Source of the DNA: UBA10649 sp963749905
GTDB lineage: Bacteria > Actinomycetota > Actinomycetes > S36-B12
Length of the DNA: 64,000 nt
NCBI GenBank assembly: GCA_963749905.1
Contig: CAVVOF010000002.1
Coordinates: 372,001 to 436,000, forward strand
Reading direction: 5' to 3'
Under the pieces are notes generated by a model. The model was not told the origin of the DNA and made no database searches. It saw only the letters and a program-made list of their open reading frames with translations. Positions 25,545-34,414 of this stretch are shown piece after piece. How positions within the stretch are numbered: position 1 is the stretch's first letter; the number at the start of each line of letters is the position of its first letter. The position numbers and the translations under genes were made by a program.

Positions 25545-26969
25545 ATGTTCGACGACCTGGATCCCCTCACCTGCGAGCCCGGTGAGATCCTCGAGCGCAT
25601 CGCGGACCTCGCGCCCGGCTCGTTCGTCCAGGCCTGCCTACTCATGATCGACCCCTCACGGCTCTCGCCGGAGGACGCCGTCACCTACGTCCAGATCCAC
25701 GAGCGTGTCGCCGCGTGGTGGGCCTCCCTGCAGGTCGAGGCGCTCGTCGCCGCTGCCTCGGCGCAGCCCCGGGTCCAGGAGTTCACCGTGCTGTCCGCGC
25801 TCTCGGACGAGGCCCGCCAGATCCGCATCGAGGACGCCGTTCGCGAGGAGGTGGCCGCCGCCGTCCGCTGGTCGCCTGCCACCGCACAGGCCCGCATCGA
25901 CACGGCGCGCCTGCTCGCCGGAGCACTCTCACTCACCGCGGAGGCGCTGGGCAACGGCGAGCTCTCCACGGCCCACGCCAGCGTGCTGGCGGATCACGCG
26001 CGGCGCCTTCCCGGTCATCTCCAGCGCGACGAATCCGAGCGCGCGGCCTTCGTCGAGGCCTGCGCGGAGCTTCAGCGCCGCGTCCTGCCGATCGCCCGCC
26101 GCGGCACCCTTTCGGAGACCCGGTCCGCGGCCCGCCGCGCCGTGCTCGCCATCGACGCGGAGGGCGAACGCCGCCGCCGCGAACGGGCGCGGTGCACGCG
26201 CGACGTCTACGTCGTCGACGACGTCGACGGCCTCTCGACGCTCATGGCTCGAATGGCCACCGAGGACGCACATGCGGTGCTGCGGCAACTCGACGCCACT
26301 GCGAGGGCGACCAAGGCCGCGAGCCAGGTCGAGGGAGCCGCCGACGCAGACGCCGGTGGATCCTGGACCATCGGCGAGCACCGTGCGCACGCGCTGAAGG
26401 CGGCCGTCCTGGGCCGCTCCGTCGGCGCGGACGAGCCGGCCTCCGCCCCCCTCCGGGCCCACCTCGACGTCGTGGTCGACCTGCCGACCCTGCTGACCCT
26501 GCGCGAGGAGTGCAGCGAGGCCAGCGCATCAGTGGAGTTGCGAGGTGCTGGACGCGTCAGCGCTGCAGTGGTCGCCGACCTGCTGGGCGACCCCGAGGTG
26601 TCCCTGACCCTCCGGCGCCTGGTGACCGATCCGCTCACCGGCCACCTGCTCGACTACGGCCGCTCGACGTACGCCATCCCCGAGCGGCTGCGCGAGTTCC
26701 TGGTGGCGCGGGACCGAACCTGTCGTTTCCCGGGCTGCAACCGGCGGGCCGACCTCTGCCAGGTCGATCACGCGCTCGCGTGGGACGACGGCGGCGCCAC
26801 CTCGCCGGCGAACCTGGGGATGCTGTGTGTCCGGCACCATCAGCTCAAGACGCATGCCGGGTGGGAGATCAGCGAGTCGAGCGATGACGGCTCATGCACC
26901 TGGCGATCTCCCGAGGGCCGTCGCCACCGCGTCGAACCTGCGGTGATCCACGGGCCGCCGCCCTTCTGA
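25545..26969 (+). CDS. DUF222/13E12-repeat family HNH endonuclease-like protein
   Basis: 474 residues. A long Ala/Arg-rich helical N-terminal part (DUF222) precedes a C-terminal HNH module. The module has CRFPGCNRRADLCQVDHALA, then NLGMLCVRHHQLKTHAGWEI, with the paired Cys, the Asp-His and the closing HH-x-x-K of the family. Such genes are numerous in actinobacterial genomes and are called the 13E12 repeat family in mycobacteria. Nuclease activity is inferred from the motif only. It ends 20 bases before the convergent MBL-fold gene, with no terminator-like structure between. An upstream GTG (25512) would add eleven residues. Confidence 0.85.
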   Translation: MFDDLDPLTCEPGEILERIADLAPGSFVQACLLMIDPSRLSPEDAVTYVQIHERVAAWWASLQVEALVAAASAQPRVQEFTVLSALSDEARQIRIEDAVREEVAAAVRWSPATAQARIDTARLLAGALSLTAEALGNGELSTAHASVLADHARRLPGHLQRDESERAAFVEACAELQRRVLPIARRGTLSETRSAARRAVLAIDAEGERRRRERARCTRDVYVVDDVDGLSTLMARMATEDAHAVLRQLDATARATKAASQVEGAADADAGGSWTIGEHRAHALKAAVLGRSVGADEPASAPLRAHLDVVVDLPTLLTLREECSEASASVELRGAGRVSAAVVADLLGDPEVSLTLRRLVTDPLTGHLLDYGRSTYAIPERLREFLVARDRTCRFPGCNRRADLCQVDHALAWDDGGATSPANLGMLCVRHHQLKTHAGWEISESSDDGSCTWRSPEGRRHRVEPAVIHGPPPF

Positions 26970-26989
26970 GGCGGCACATCGCACTCCGA

Positions 26990-27553
26990 TCAGGGCCGGA
27001 ACGGCTGACCGTGCCCGGGCACCACGAGCGTGGGCGCCAGGCCGAGGATCCGCTCCCGCGCGCGATCGAGCATCGCCTGGTCGGGCGAGTAGGGGTCCTC
27101 GACCGGACCGCCCTCGAACCACCACGCATGCGTGCACACGATCAGGCCGTCATCGGTGCGGACCACCGTGGAGATGTCCTCGGCCGTGTGACCCGGCGTG
27201 CGCAGCAGCCAGACGTCGTCGGACAGATGGCGGCCCTCGGCATCCGCGTCCGTCCACAGGTCGTCCCGGTAGATCGCTGCGAAGTCGTGGAAGCGCGCCG
27301 CCGGGAACAGGGCCGCGTTGAGGGTGTGGTCGATGTGCTGGTGGCTGAACACCACGTCGGTGACCTGCTCGACCGAGAAGCCGAGTCGCGCGAGCGGCCC
27401 GAGGATCGCCGCCCGCGTGGGGACCAGGCCCGGATCGACGACGACGAGGGCGTCGCCCTGCTGGATCAGCGAGACCGTGGACCCGACCCGCATGCCCTCG
27501 TCCGTCTCCGCGCCGACATAGCCGGTGTGCAGCAGGTGGAAGGTAGCCGTCAT
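26990..27553 (-). CDS. MBL-fold metallo-hydrolase
   Basis: 187 residues. The metal motif FSHQHIDHT (HxHxDH) is followed by TPGHTAED (third His), CTHAWW and a C-terminal VPGHGQPF. The compact size and the sequence order resemble human MBLAC1-like and bacterial small MBL hydrolases. Metal ions are likely zinc. The ATG shares a base with the ligA stop (TGATG), so it is coupled to ligA. Substrate unknown; nothing ties it to DNA ligation beyond cotranscription. The frame extends upstream antisense to nothing but overlaps ligA out of phase, so that extension is rejected. Confidence 0.87.
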   Translation of the reverse strand: MTATFHLLHTGYVGAETDEGMRVGSTVSLIQQGDALVVVDPGLVPTRAAILGPLARLGFSVEQVTDVVFSHQHIDHTLNAALFPAARFHDFAAIYRDDLWTDADAEGRHLSDDVWLLRTPGHTAEDISTVVRTDDGLIVCTHAWWFEGGPVEDPYSPDQAMLDRARERILGLAPTLVVPGHGQPFRP

Positions 27554-29751
27554 CACGCCTCCGTTCGATGGACGAGAGCGGCGTCGAGGCCGACCTCGAG
27601 AAGTGCGGTGAAACCCTCGAGGCCGACGACCGGCACGCCGAGGGTCAACGCCTTGTCCAGCTTGGACCCGGCGTTCTCCCCCGCCACCACCAGGGTGGTC
27701 TTCTTGGAGACGGAGGAGGCGACCTTGCCGCCGAGATCCGTGACCGCGGCGGCCGCCGAGTCCCGTGTGAAGCCCTCGAGCGATCCGGTGATCACCACCG
27801 TGATTCCGGCGAGCGGCTGCGGGCCGGTCTCCACGACCTCGTCGGCCATCCGCACGCCCCCGCGGTGCCACTTCTCGACGATCTCGCGGTGCCAGTCCTC
27901 CGCGAACCAGTCGAGCACGCCCTCCGCGATGATCGGGCCGATGCCCTCCGCCTCCGCCAGCTGCTCGGGCGTGGCGGCGGAGAGGGCGTCCAGCGAGCCG
28001 AACTCGCGGGCCAGTGCCTGCGCGGTCGGGCCGCCCACGTGCCGGATCGAGAGCGCGACGATGACCCGCCACAGTGGCTGGGCCCGGGCCGCGTCGAGAT
28101 TCGCGAGCATGGCCTTGGCGTTCTCGGTCAGCTGCGGCCCGGACTCGTCACGGCCGGGCTCCCGGGTGAAGAACGGGCAGCGCAGCAGGTCCTCGGGCGT
28201 GAGCAGGAACAGGTCGCCCTCGTCCTGGACCAGGCCGCAGTCCAGCATCGCGACCGCGGCCTTGTAGCCGAGTCCCTCGATGTCGAGGGCGCCTCGTGAG
28301 GCGACGTGGAAGAGCCGCTCGCGCATCTGGGCCGGGCAGGAGCGCGCGTTCGGGCAGCGGATGTCCTTGTCGCCCTCCTTCTCCGGCTTCAGCGGCGTGC
28401 CGCACTCCGGGCAGACCGTCGGCATGACGAAGGGGCGCTCGGAGCCGTCGCGGTCGTCGAGCACTGGGCCGAGGACCTCGGGGATGACATCGCCGGCCTT
28501 GCGCAGGAAGACCATGTCGCCGATCAGCACGCCCTTGCGCTCCACCTCGTAGGCGTTGTGCAGGGTCGCCATCGACACCGTGGAGCCGGCCACGCGCACC
28601 GGCTGCATCACCGCGAACGGGGTCACCCGGCCGGTGCGGCCGACATTGACCTGGATGTCGAGCAGGCGGGTGCGCACGACTTCCGGCGGGTACTTGTACG
28701 CGATGGCCCAGCGTGGCGCCCGGGACGTCTCGCCGAGCTGCTGCTGGAGCTCGATCCGGTCCACCTTGACGACCACGCCGTCGATCTCGTGCTCGACGTC
28801 ATGCCGGTGCTCGCCGTAGTAGGCGATGAACTCGCGCACGCCCGCCCGCGAATCGTGCACGCGGGCCCGATCACTCACCGGCAGGCCAAGATCGGCGAGC
28901 AGCGTGTAGCCCTCGGACTGGCGGGCGATGGAGGCGCCGTCGACCGCGCCGATCCCGTGCACCGTCAGCTTCAGGTTCTCCAGGCGGGCGACGGCCCGCC
29001 CGAGCTCGGCCTCGAGCCGGGCGATCCGGGCCTCCGCACGCTCCCCCGTGCGCTGCTCGGCCCGCACCGCGGCAAGTTCCGTCTCGCGCCGGTCGACGCG
29101 CTGCCGCAGCGAGCCGGCCGCGGTGTTGCGCGGGTTGGCGAACACCGGCAGGCCGAGGTCCTGCTGCTCGGCGTTGATCCGCTCGAAGTCGGCGACCGGG
29201 AAGAAGATCTCCCCGCGCACCTCCAGCAGCGCGGGCATCGGCGCGCCTGATGCGGACGCGAGCCGCTGCGGCACCGCGGGGATGAACCGGGCGTTGTAGG
29301 TGACGTCCTCCCCCACCCGCCCGTCGCCGCGGGTGGCCAGGGTGCGCAGGTGCCCGTTGACGTAGACCGCGTCCACGGCGAGACCGTCGATCTTGAGCTC
29401 GCACAGCAGTTCCGGTATCGAGTCGAGGGCCGACTCCACGCGGTCGAACCACGCGCCGAGCTCGTCCTCGTCGAACGCGTTGTCGAGCGAGTACATCCGC
29501 TGCAGGTGCTCCACCGGCTCGAACATCTCGGACCGCTGCCCGCCGACGGTCTGCGTGGGCGACTCCCCGCTGGCCAGCTCCGGATGGGCCTGCTCGAGCG
29601 TCACCAGCTCCGCGTACAGGGCGTCGTACTCGGCATCGGACAGGTGCGGCGCGTCCTGCTGGTAGTACTCGGTGCGGGCACGGTTGATGGCATCGACGAG
29701 CTCGGCCCAGCGCGCACGCACCTCCGCGGTGGCTCCCGGCGACGACGTCAT
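27553..29751 (-). CDS. ligA: NAD-dependent DNA ligase
   Basis: Seals nicks in replication and repair. 732 residues. Domain order: Ia and adenylation domain with the nucleotidylated lysine in CELKIDGLAVD, OB domain, a Cys4 zinc finger (CPECGTP and CPNARSCPAQ), helix-hairpin-helix region, and a C-terminal BRCT domain (GITVVITGSLEGFTRDS onward). Start placed at MTSSPGATAEVRARW; the open frame runs much further but has no protein character. An insertion between the oligomer-like start and OB domain (EQRTGERAEARIARLEAELG) is a short coiled coil not typical of LigA. Confidence 0.95.
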   Translation of the reverse strand: MTSSPGATAEVRARWAELVDAINRARTEYYQQDAPHLSDAEYDALYAELVTLEQAHPELASGESPTQTVGGQRSEMFEPVEHLQRMYSLDNAFDEDELGAWFDRVESALDSIPELLCELKIDGLAVDAVYVNGHLRTLATRGDGRVGEDVTYNARFIPAVPQRLASASGAPMPALLEVRGEIFFPVADFERINAEQQDLGLPVFANPRNTAAGSLRQRVDRRETELAAVRAEQRTGERAEARIARLEAELGRAVARLENLKLTVHGIGAVDGASIARQSEGYTLLADLGLPVSDRARVHDSRAGVREFIAYYGEHRHDVEHEIDGVVVKVDRIELQQQLGETSRAPRWAIAYKYPPEVVRTRLLDIQVNVGRTGRVTPFAVMQPVRVAGSTVSMATLHNAYEVERKGVLIGDMVFLRKAGDVIPEVLGPVLDDRDGSERPFVMPTVCPECGTPLKPEKEGDKDIRCPNARSCPAQMRERLFHVASRGALDIEGLGYKAAVAMLDCGLVQDEGDLFLLTPEDLLRCPFFTREPGRDESGPQLTENAKAMLANLDAARAQPLWRVIVALSIRHVGGPTAQALAREFGSLDALSAATPEQLAEAEGIGPIIAEGVLDWFAEDWHREIVEKWHRGGVRMADEVVETGPQPLAGITVVITGSLEGFTRDSAAAAVTDLGGKVASSVSKKTTLVVAGENAGSKLDKALTLGVPVVGLEGFTALLEVGLDAALVHRTEA

Positions 29752-29796
29752 GGGGTCATCGTGCCGCAGACGTCCGACGGCTGCTTGACTGCACGG

Positions 29797-31056
29797 GTGC
29801 AGACCGACGAGGAGACCGCGCGCCCCGACGAGGAGGCGAAGCCGCACTGGGTCCGGCACACCACGCTGTTCCTCTTCGGCCAGACCGCGTCGCTCTTCGG
29901 ATCGTCGATCGTGCAGTACGCGATCCTCTGGTACCTCACGCTCGAGACGAAGTCCGGAGTCGTCCTCACCCTCGCCACCGCCTTCGGCTTCCTCCCCCAG
30001 GCCGTCGCGTCGATCTTCGGCGGAGTCTGGGCGGACCGGCACAACCGCAAGTTCCTGCTCATCTCGGCGGACGCCACCATCGCCGCGACGACCCTGGTGC
30101 TCGCGATCATGCTCTGGCAGGGCGCGACCGGCCTGTGGCTGATCTACCTGACCCTGGCCATCCGCTCGCTCGGCGCAGGCATCCAGATGCCGGCCGTCGG
30201 CGCACTGCTGCCGCAGATCGTCCCGACCGACCGGCTCATGCGGGTCAACGGGCTCAACGCGAGCATCCAGTCCGCGATGATGCTCATCTCCCCTGCGGCC
30301 GCCGCCGCCCTGTTCGCATGGCTCGGCCTGCAGGCCGTCCTGCTGGTGGACGTGGCCACTGCGGCCGTCGGCATCACCCTGGTGGCCCTCATCCCGGTCG
30401 CGACGCTCGTGCGGCAGGGCGGGCGAGGCGGCTACTTCGGCGACCTGCGGGCCGGGCTGTCCTACGTCCGCCACCACGCGGTCATCCTGCGGGTGCTGCT
30501 CTTCTTCGCCATCGTCATGCTGCTGATGGCGCCCCCCGGCTACCTCAGCCCGCTGATGGTGGTGCGCACGTTCGGTGAGGAGGTCTGGCGGCTGACCGTG
30601 AACGAGCTCGCCTTCGGCGTGGGCATGCTGCTCGGCGGGCTGGCCATCTCCGCGTGGGGCGGGCTCAAGGACCGGATGACCATGCTCAAGCTGACGTCCT
30701 TCGCCTTCGGCGTGCTGTCCATCGGCCTGGGCCTGACCGGCAGCATCTTCGGATGGTCGGGGAGCTTCGTGGCCTACCTGCTCGTGATGTTCGTCCTCGG
30801 CGGCGCGGTGTCCTTCTTCACGACGACGGCGATGACCCTCTTCCAGGAGCAGGTGGAGCCGACGATGCAGGGCCGGGTGTTCGGGGTGCAGGGCATCGTG
30901 CTGGCCGTGGCGATGCCGCTCGGGATGGTGGTCTTCGGGCCGCTCGCCGACGTGTTCAGCATCGAGTGGATCACCATCGTCGCCGGCCTGCTGATGATCG
31001 GCGTGACGATCGCGATGGGCTATCGGGCGCCCCGCGCCCTCGCCCCCGGTCGCTGA
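29797..31056 (+). CDS. MFS efflux permease, DHA3 type
   Basis: 419 residues with about twelve hydrophobic helices. HTTLFLFGQTASLFGSSIVQ at the start and the loop motif GGVWADRHNRKFLL (motif A) match the macrolide-efflux-like DHA3 group. It is divergent from ligA. Start uncertain: GTG 29797 gives VQTDEETARPDEEAKPHW; an in-frame GTG at 29761 would add twelve residues. Neither has a clear ribosome site. Its stop is followed after one base by the stop of the convergent MetE-like gene. Substrate unknown. Confidence 0.87.
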   Translation: MQTDEETARPDEEAKPHWVRHTTLFLFGQTASLFGSSIVQYAILWYLTLETKSGVVLTLATAFGFLPQAVASIFGGVWADRHNRKFLLISADATIAATTLVLAIMLWQGATGLWLIYLTLAIRSLGAGIQMPAVGALLPQIVPTDRLMRVNGLNASIQSAMMLISPAAAAALFAWLGLQAVLLVDVATAAVGITLVALIPVATLVRQGGRGGYFGDLRAGLSYVRHHAVILRVLLFFAIVMLLMAPPGYLSPLMVVRTFGEEVWRLTVNELAFGVGMLLGGLAISAWGGLKDRMTMLKLTSFAFGVLSIGLGLTGSIFGWSGSFVAYLLVMFVLGGAVSFFTTTAMTLFQEQVEPTMQGRVFGVQGIVLAVAMPLGMVVFGPLADVFSIEWITIVAGLLMIGVTIAMGYRAPRALAPGR

Positions 31057-31057
31057 C

Positions 31058-32092
31058 TCAGTCGGCCTCGCCGTCCACCGGGTCGTGGCGAACGACCCGA
31101 CCCACCGCGCGGCACGCCGCCAGCGCCGTCCGCGCCCAGTCCGGGCTCGCGCCCGCCAGCCCGCAGGTCGGCGTCACGGCCAGCCGCGACAGGGCCGTCT
31201 CGTCGGAGAGCCCCAGCCGGTCCATCAGCCCGCGTACCGGGGCGCTCGCCCGCGTGTCCGACAGTGCGCCGGACCCGACCGACGGGACCGCACCGGCCAG
31301 GATCCCCACACCGGACTCCCAGGCCTGGCCCACCGCCTCATCCCCCTGGGCGTCGAGCAGGGTCACGTCGAGGCTGACGAAGGCCGCACCGGCCGAGGTC
31401 AGCAGACGCACCGGGACGTCGGCCGCGCAGCAGTGCACTCCGGGGAGCGCATCCGCGGCCCGGATCGCCGACAGCACGGTGGTCAGCCATCGGCCGGCAA
31501 TCTGCTCGTCGACGGCGGCGTACGCCGAGAGCCCGCTGGCCGTGCCGATGCGACCGGCGAGCACGGTCGGGAGCGCCGGCTCGTCGAGCTGGACGAGCAC
31601 GGCACTCGCCCCGGGCAGGCGGCGCCTCAGATCGCTCACGTGCAGTACGACGGCCTCGGCCAGCGCCTCGGCCAGGTCGCGCACGGCGCCCGGGTCCTTG
31701 AGCGCCCGCTCGCCGGACGGCAGCTCGACGGCGGCCGCCATGGTCCAGGGTCCGGCGATCTGGCACTTCACCGGACCGCGGTAGCCCTCGGCCGTGGACT
31801 CGAGGGCATCGAGATCCTCGCCGAGGAACGACCAGGCACGACGCATCTGCCGCCCGAGCCCGCCCGCCACGCGCCACCCGTCCGGGGTCGTCTCCAGCCC
31901 GAGGCCCGATGACACCTGCGTGAGCAGGCCGCCGGTGCGGCCGATCAGGTCGGCGCCCGGTCCACGCGCCGGCAGCTCGACGACGTGCAGGAACCCGGGG
32001 AGCTCACCCGCGACGACCCGGGCTGCCTCGAGTGCGGACGTGCCGGGCATCGACCCGACGCCCGTCGCCTCGGCCGGCGACCAGGGGATCAC
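31058..32092 (-). CDS. Core MetE-like methionine synthase domain protein
   Basis: 344 residues, half the length of cobalamin-independent methionine synthase, and similar in size to a single MetE barrel. It opens with TGVGSMPGTSALEAARVV. Zinc-site elements are visible: GVHCCAADVP (His and Cys) and TPTCGLAG (Cys). The GTG overlaps the mnmA stop as GTGA. Between mnmA and ligA the same type of gene occurs in M. tuberculosis (Rv3015c). Short core-MetE proteins are known to transfer methyl groups from corrinoids rather than folate; whether this one does is not known. Sulfur metabolism is suggested by the mnmA-iscS neighbours. Confidence 0.8.
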   Translation of the reverse strand: MIPWSPAEATGVGSMPGTSALEAARVVAGELPGFLHVVELPARGPGADLIGRTGGLLTQVSSGLGLETTPDGWRVAGGLGRQMRRAWSFLGEDLDALESTAEGYRGPVKCQIAGPWTMAAAVELPSGERALKDPGAVRDLAEALAEAVVLHVSDLRRRLPGASAVLVQLDEPALPTVLAGRIGTASGLSAYAAVDEQIAGRWLTTVLSAIRAADALPGVHCCAADVPVRLLTSAGAAFVSLDVTLLDAQGDEAVGQAWESGVGILAGAVPSVGSGALSDTRASAPVRGLMDRLGLSDETALSRLAVTPTCGLAGASPDWARTALAACRAVGRVVRHDPVDGEAD

Positions 32093-33180
32093 GCGGACAC
32101 CGCCCGTCGGGTGCGATCCACGGTCGCGCTGCCGATCACGCGCGTGCCGTCGTACAGCACGACGGACTGCCCGGGGGCGAGGCCCCGGATGGTCTCCTCC
32201 AGCTCGACGGCGAGCATGCCGTCGCGCACGCACGCCGAGGCCGGCACCGGCGTTCCGTGCGCGCGCACCTGCGCCATGACGGCCGTCGGCTCGGGTCCCA
32301 GGGGCTCGCCCGTCCACGTCAGGTGACTGCCCTCGATCCGGTCCACGTCGAGCAGCACCGGCGGCCCCACCGTGACCGTGTTGGTGACCACGTCGACGTC
32401 GACGACATAGCGCGGCGTGCCATCGGCGGTCGGCACCCGCAGGTCCAGACCGCGGCGCTGTCCGATGGTGAATGCGTTCGCCCCCGCGTGCCGGGCGACG
32501 ACCGCGCCGGTGCTCGCATCGATCACGTCACCCGGCCCCGCCTCCACCCGGGAGCGCACGAACGCCGCCGTGTCACCGTCAGGGATGAAGCAGATGTCAT
32601 GGCTGTCGGCCTTGCGCGCGACGGCCAGTCCACGGTCCTCGGCCTCGCGCCGCACGGTCTCCTTCATGTCGTCGCCGAGCGGGAACAGCGAGCGGGACAC
32701 CTGCTCGCCAGTGAGCACGCCCAGTACGTACGACTGGTCCTTCGCCGGATCCACCGCCCGGTGCAGTTCCGCACCGCCCGGGCCCCTGACGATGCGGGCG
32801 TAGTGCCCGGTCGCGACCGCATCGAAGTCGAGGGCCAGCGCGCGGTCGAGCACGGCCGCGAACTTGATCCGCTCGTTGCAGCGCAGGCAGGGGTTCGGGG
32901 TGCGGCCCTTCCGGTACTCCTCGACGAAGTCGTCGATCACCTCCTGCCGGAAGCGCTCGGACAGGTCCCACACGTAGAAGGGGATGCCGAGCAGGTCTGC
33001 CACGCGGCGGGCATCGCGCGCGTCGTCGAGCGTGCAGCAGCCTCGCGACACTCGTCCGGCGGAGGGCGTGGTGCGCGACAGGGCCAGGTGGACGCCGACC
33101 ACCTCGTGGCCGGCATCGACCATGCGGGCAGCCGCGACGGAGGAGTCCACGCCGCCGGACATGGCGGCCAGCACCCGCAT
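32089..33180 (-). CDS. mnmA: tRNA-uridine 2-sulfurtransferase
   Basis: Thiolates U34 of Lys, Glu and Gln tRNAs. 363 residues. The N terminus MRVLAAMSGGVDSSVAAARM is the PP-loop. The catalytic cysteine pair is in NPCLRCNERIKF and SHDICFIPDGD. ADSHDICFIPDGDTAAF and GQRRGL are further family motifs. One base separates its start from the upstream iscS stop, and it overlaps the MetE-like gene. The cysteine desulfurase upstream is the obvious sulfur donor. Confidence 0.96.
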   Translation of the reverse strand: MRVLAAMSGGVDSSVAAARMVDAGHEVVGVHLALSRTTPSAGRVSRGCCTLDDARDARRVADLLGIPFYVWDLSERFRQEVIDDFVEEYRKGRTPNPCLRCNERIKFAAVLDRALALDFDAVATGHYARIVRGPGGAELHRAVDPAKDQSYVLGVLTGEQVSRSLFPLGDDMKETVRREAEDRGLAVARKADSHDICFIPDGDTAAFVRSRVEAGPGDVIDASTGAVVARHAGANAFTIGQRRGLDLRVPTADGTPRYVVDVDVVTNTVTVGPPVLLDVDRIEGSHLTWTGEPLGPEPTAVMAQVRAHGTPVPASACVRDGMLAVELEETIRGLAPGQSVVLYDGTRVIGSATVDRTRRAVSA

Positions 33181-33181
33181 C

Positions 33182-34372
33182 TCAGCCCGCCTGTCGGGCG
33201 AGGGAGCCGGCGCGGCGAGCCCGCTCGACCGCCCCGGGCAGGGCGGCCACGACGGCGTCCACGTCGGCCATCGACGACGTCTCGCCGAGGCTGAAGCGAA
33301 GGGACGACCGGGCGAGCGTCTCGTCGGCCCCCATCGCCAGCAGCACGTGGCTGGGCTCAGGGATGCCGGCCGTGCAGGCCGAACCGGTCGAGCAGTCGAT
33401 GCCTGCGGCATCCAGGAGCATCAGCAGCAGGTCGCCCTCGCACCCCGGGAAGGTGACGTGCACATTCCCCGGCAGTCGCTCCTCGGGTCCGGTGCCCGGA
33501 TCCCCGTTGAGGATCGCATCCGGGACGGTCTCGCGGATGCGCGCGGCGAGCGACTCGCGCAGCTCGACGAGGTGCCGGGCTCGCTCCTCCTGCCCGTTGA
33601 CGGCGTGCTGCACCGCGACGGCGAAGGCCGCGATCCCGGGCGCATCCACCGTGCCCGAGCGCACCTCGCGCTCCTGGCCGCCGCCGTGCAGGATCGGCGT
33701 TGGCGACAGCCGCGGGTCCAGCAGCAGGGCACCGACCCCGAACGGTCCGCCCACCTTGTGACTGCTGATCGCCGCCGACTGCGCGCCCGCGGCTCGGGCG
33801 TCGAGCGGCAGATGGCCGAGAGCCTGCACCGCGTCGGTGTGGAACGGCACGCCCGCCTCGCCGCAGAGTCCGGCGATCTCGCGCACCGGCTGCACGGTGC
33901 CCACCTCGTTGTTGGCCCACATCACCGTGCACAGTGCGGCAGGGGCGTCGGCCAGGGCGTCCGCGACGGCGTCGACGATCACGCGGCCGTATCGATCCAC
34001 GGGCAGCCAGACGATCTCCGCGCCCTGGTGCTCCTGCAGCCACATCACCGGATCGAGCACGGCGTGGTGCTCCACCGCGCTGCACAGGATCCGCGTGGCT
34101 CCCATCTCGCGGTTCCTGGCCCAGAAGATGCCCTTGACCGCCAGGTTGTCGGCCTCGGTGCCACCCGAGGTGAACACCACGGCACTCGGCCGCACGTCCA
34201 GGTCCGCGGCGATCGATTCGCGAGCCTCCTCGACCGCGCGACGTGCGGCGCGGCCCGACGCATGCAGGGAGGAGGGGTTGCCGAGCAGCTCCGACTGCCT
34301 CACCCAGGCTTCGCGCGCCTGGGCGAGCATCGGCGACGTCGCCGCATGGTCCAGATACGCGCGATCACCCAC
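33182..34372 (-). CDS. iscS: Cysteine desulfurase
   Basis: PLP enzyme that mobilises sulfur from cysteine for tRNA thiolation and Fe-S clusters. 396 residues. FTSGGTEADNLAV is the family's N-terminal motif, SSHKVGGPFGVGAL holds the PLP lysine, and STGSACTAGIPEPSHVL the catalytic cysteine loop. It starts the iscS-mnmA-(core MetE)-ligA run. Gene symbol by position and homology; it could equally be called NifS-like. Confidence 0.93.
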   Translation of the reverse strand: MGDRAYLDHAATSPMLAQAREAWVRQSELLGNPSSLHASGRAARRAVEEARESIAADLDVRPSAVVFTSGGTEADNLAVKGIFWARNREMGATRILCSAVEHHAVLDPVMWLQEHQGAEIVWLPVDRYGRVIVDAVADALADAPAALCTVMWANNEVGTVQPVREIAGLCGEAGVPFHTDAVQALGHLPLDARAAGAQSAAISSHKVGGPFGVGALLLDPRLSPTPILHGGGQEREVRSGTVDAPGIAAFAVAVQHAVNGQEERARHLVELRESLAARIRETVPDAILNGDPGTGPEERLPGNVHVTFPGCEGDLLLMLLDAAGIDCSTGSACTAGIPEPSHVLLAMGADETLARSSLRFSLGETSSMADVDAVVAALPGAVERARRAGSLARQAG

Positions 34373-34414
34373 GGCGGGCCAGCCTAGTCCGGGGACCCGG
34401 TTCCCGCTCTCCGG

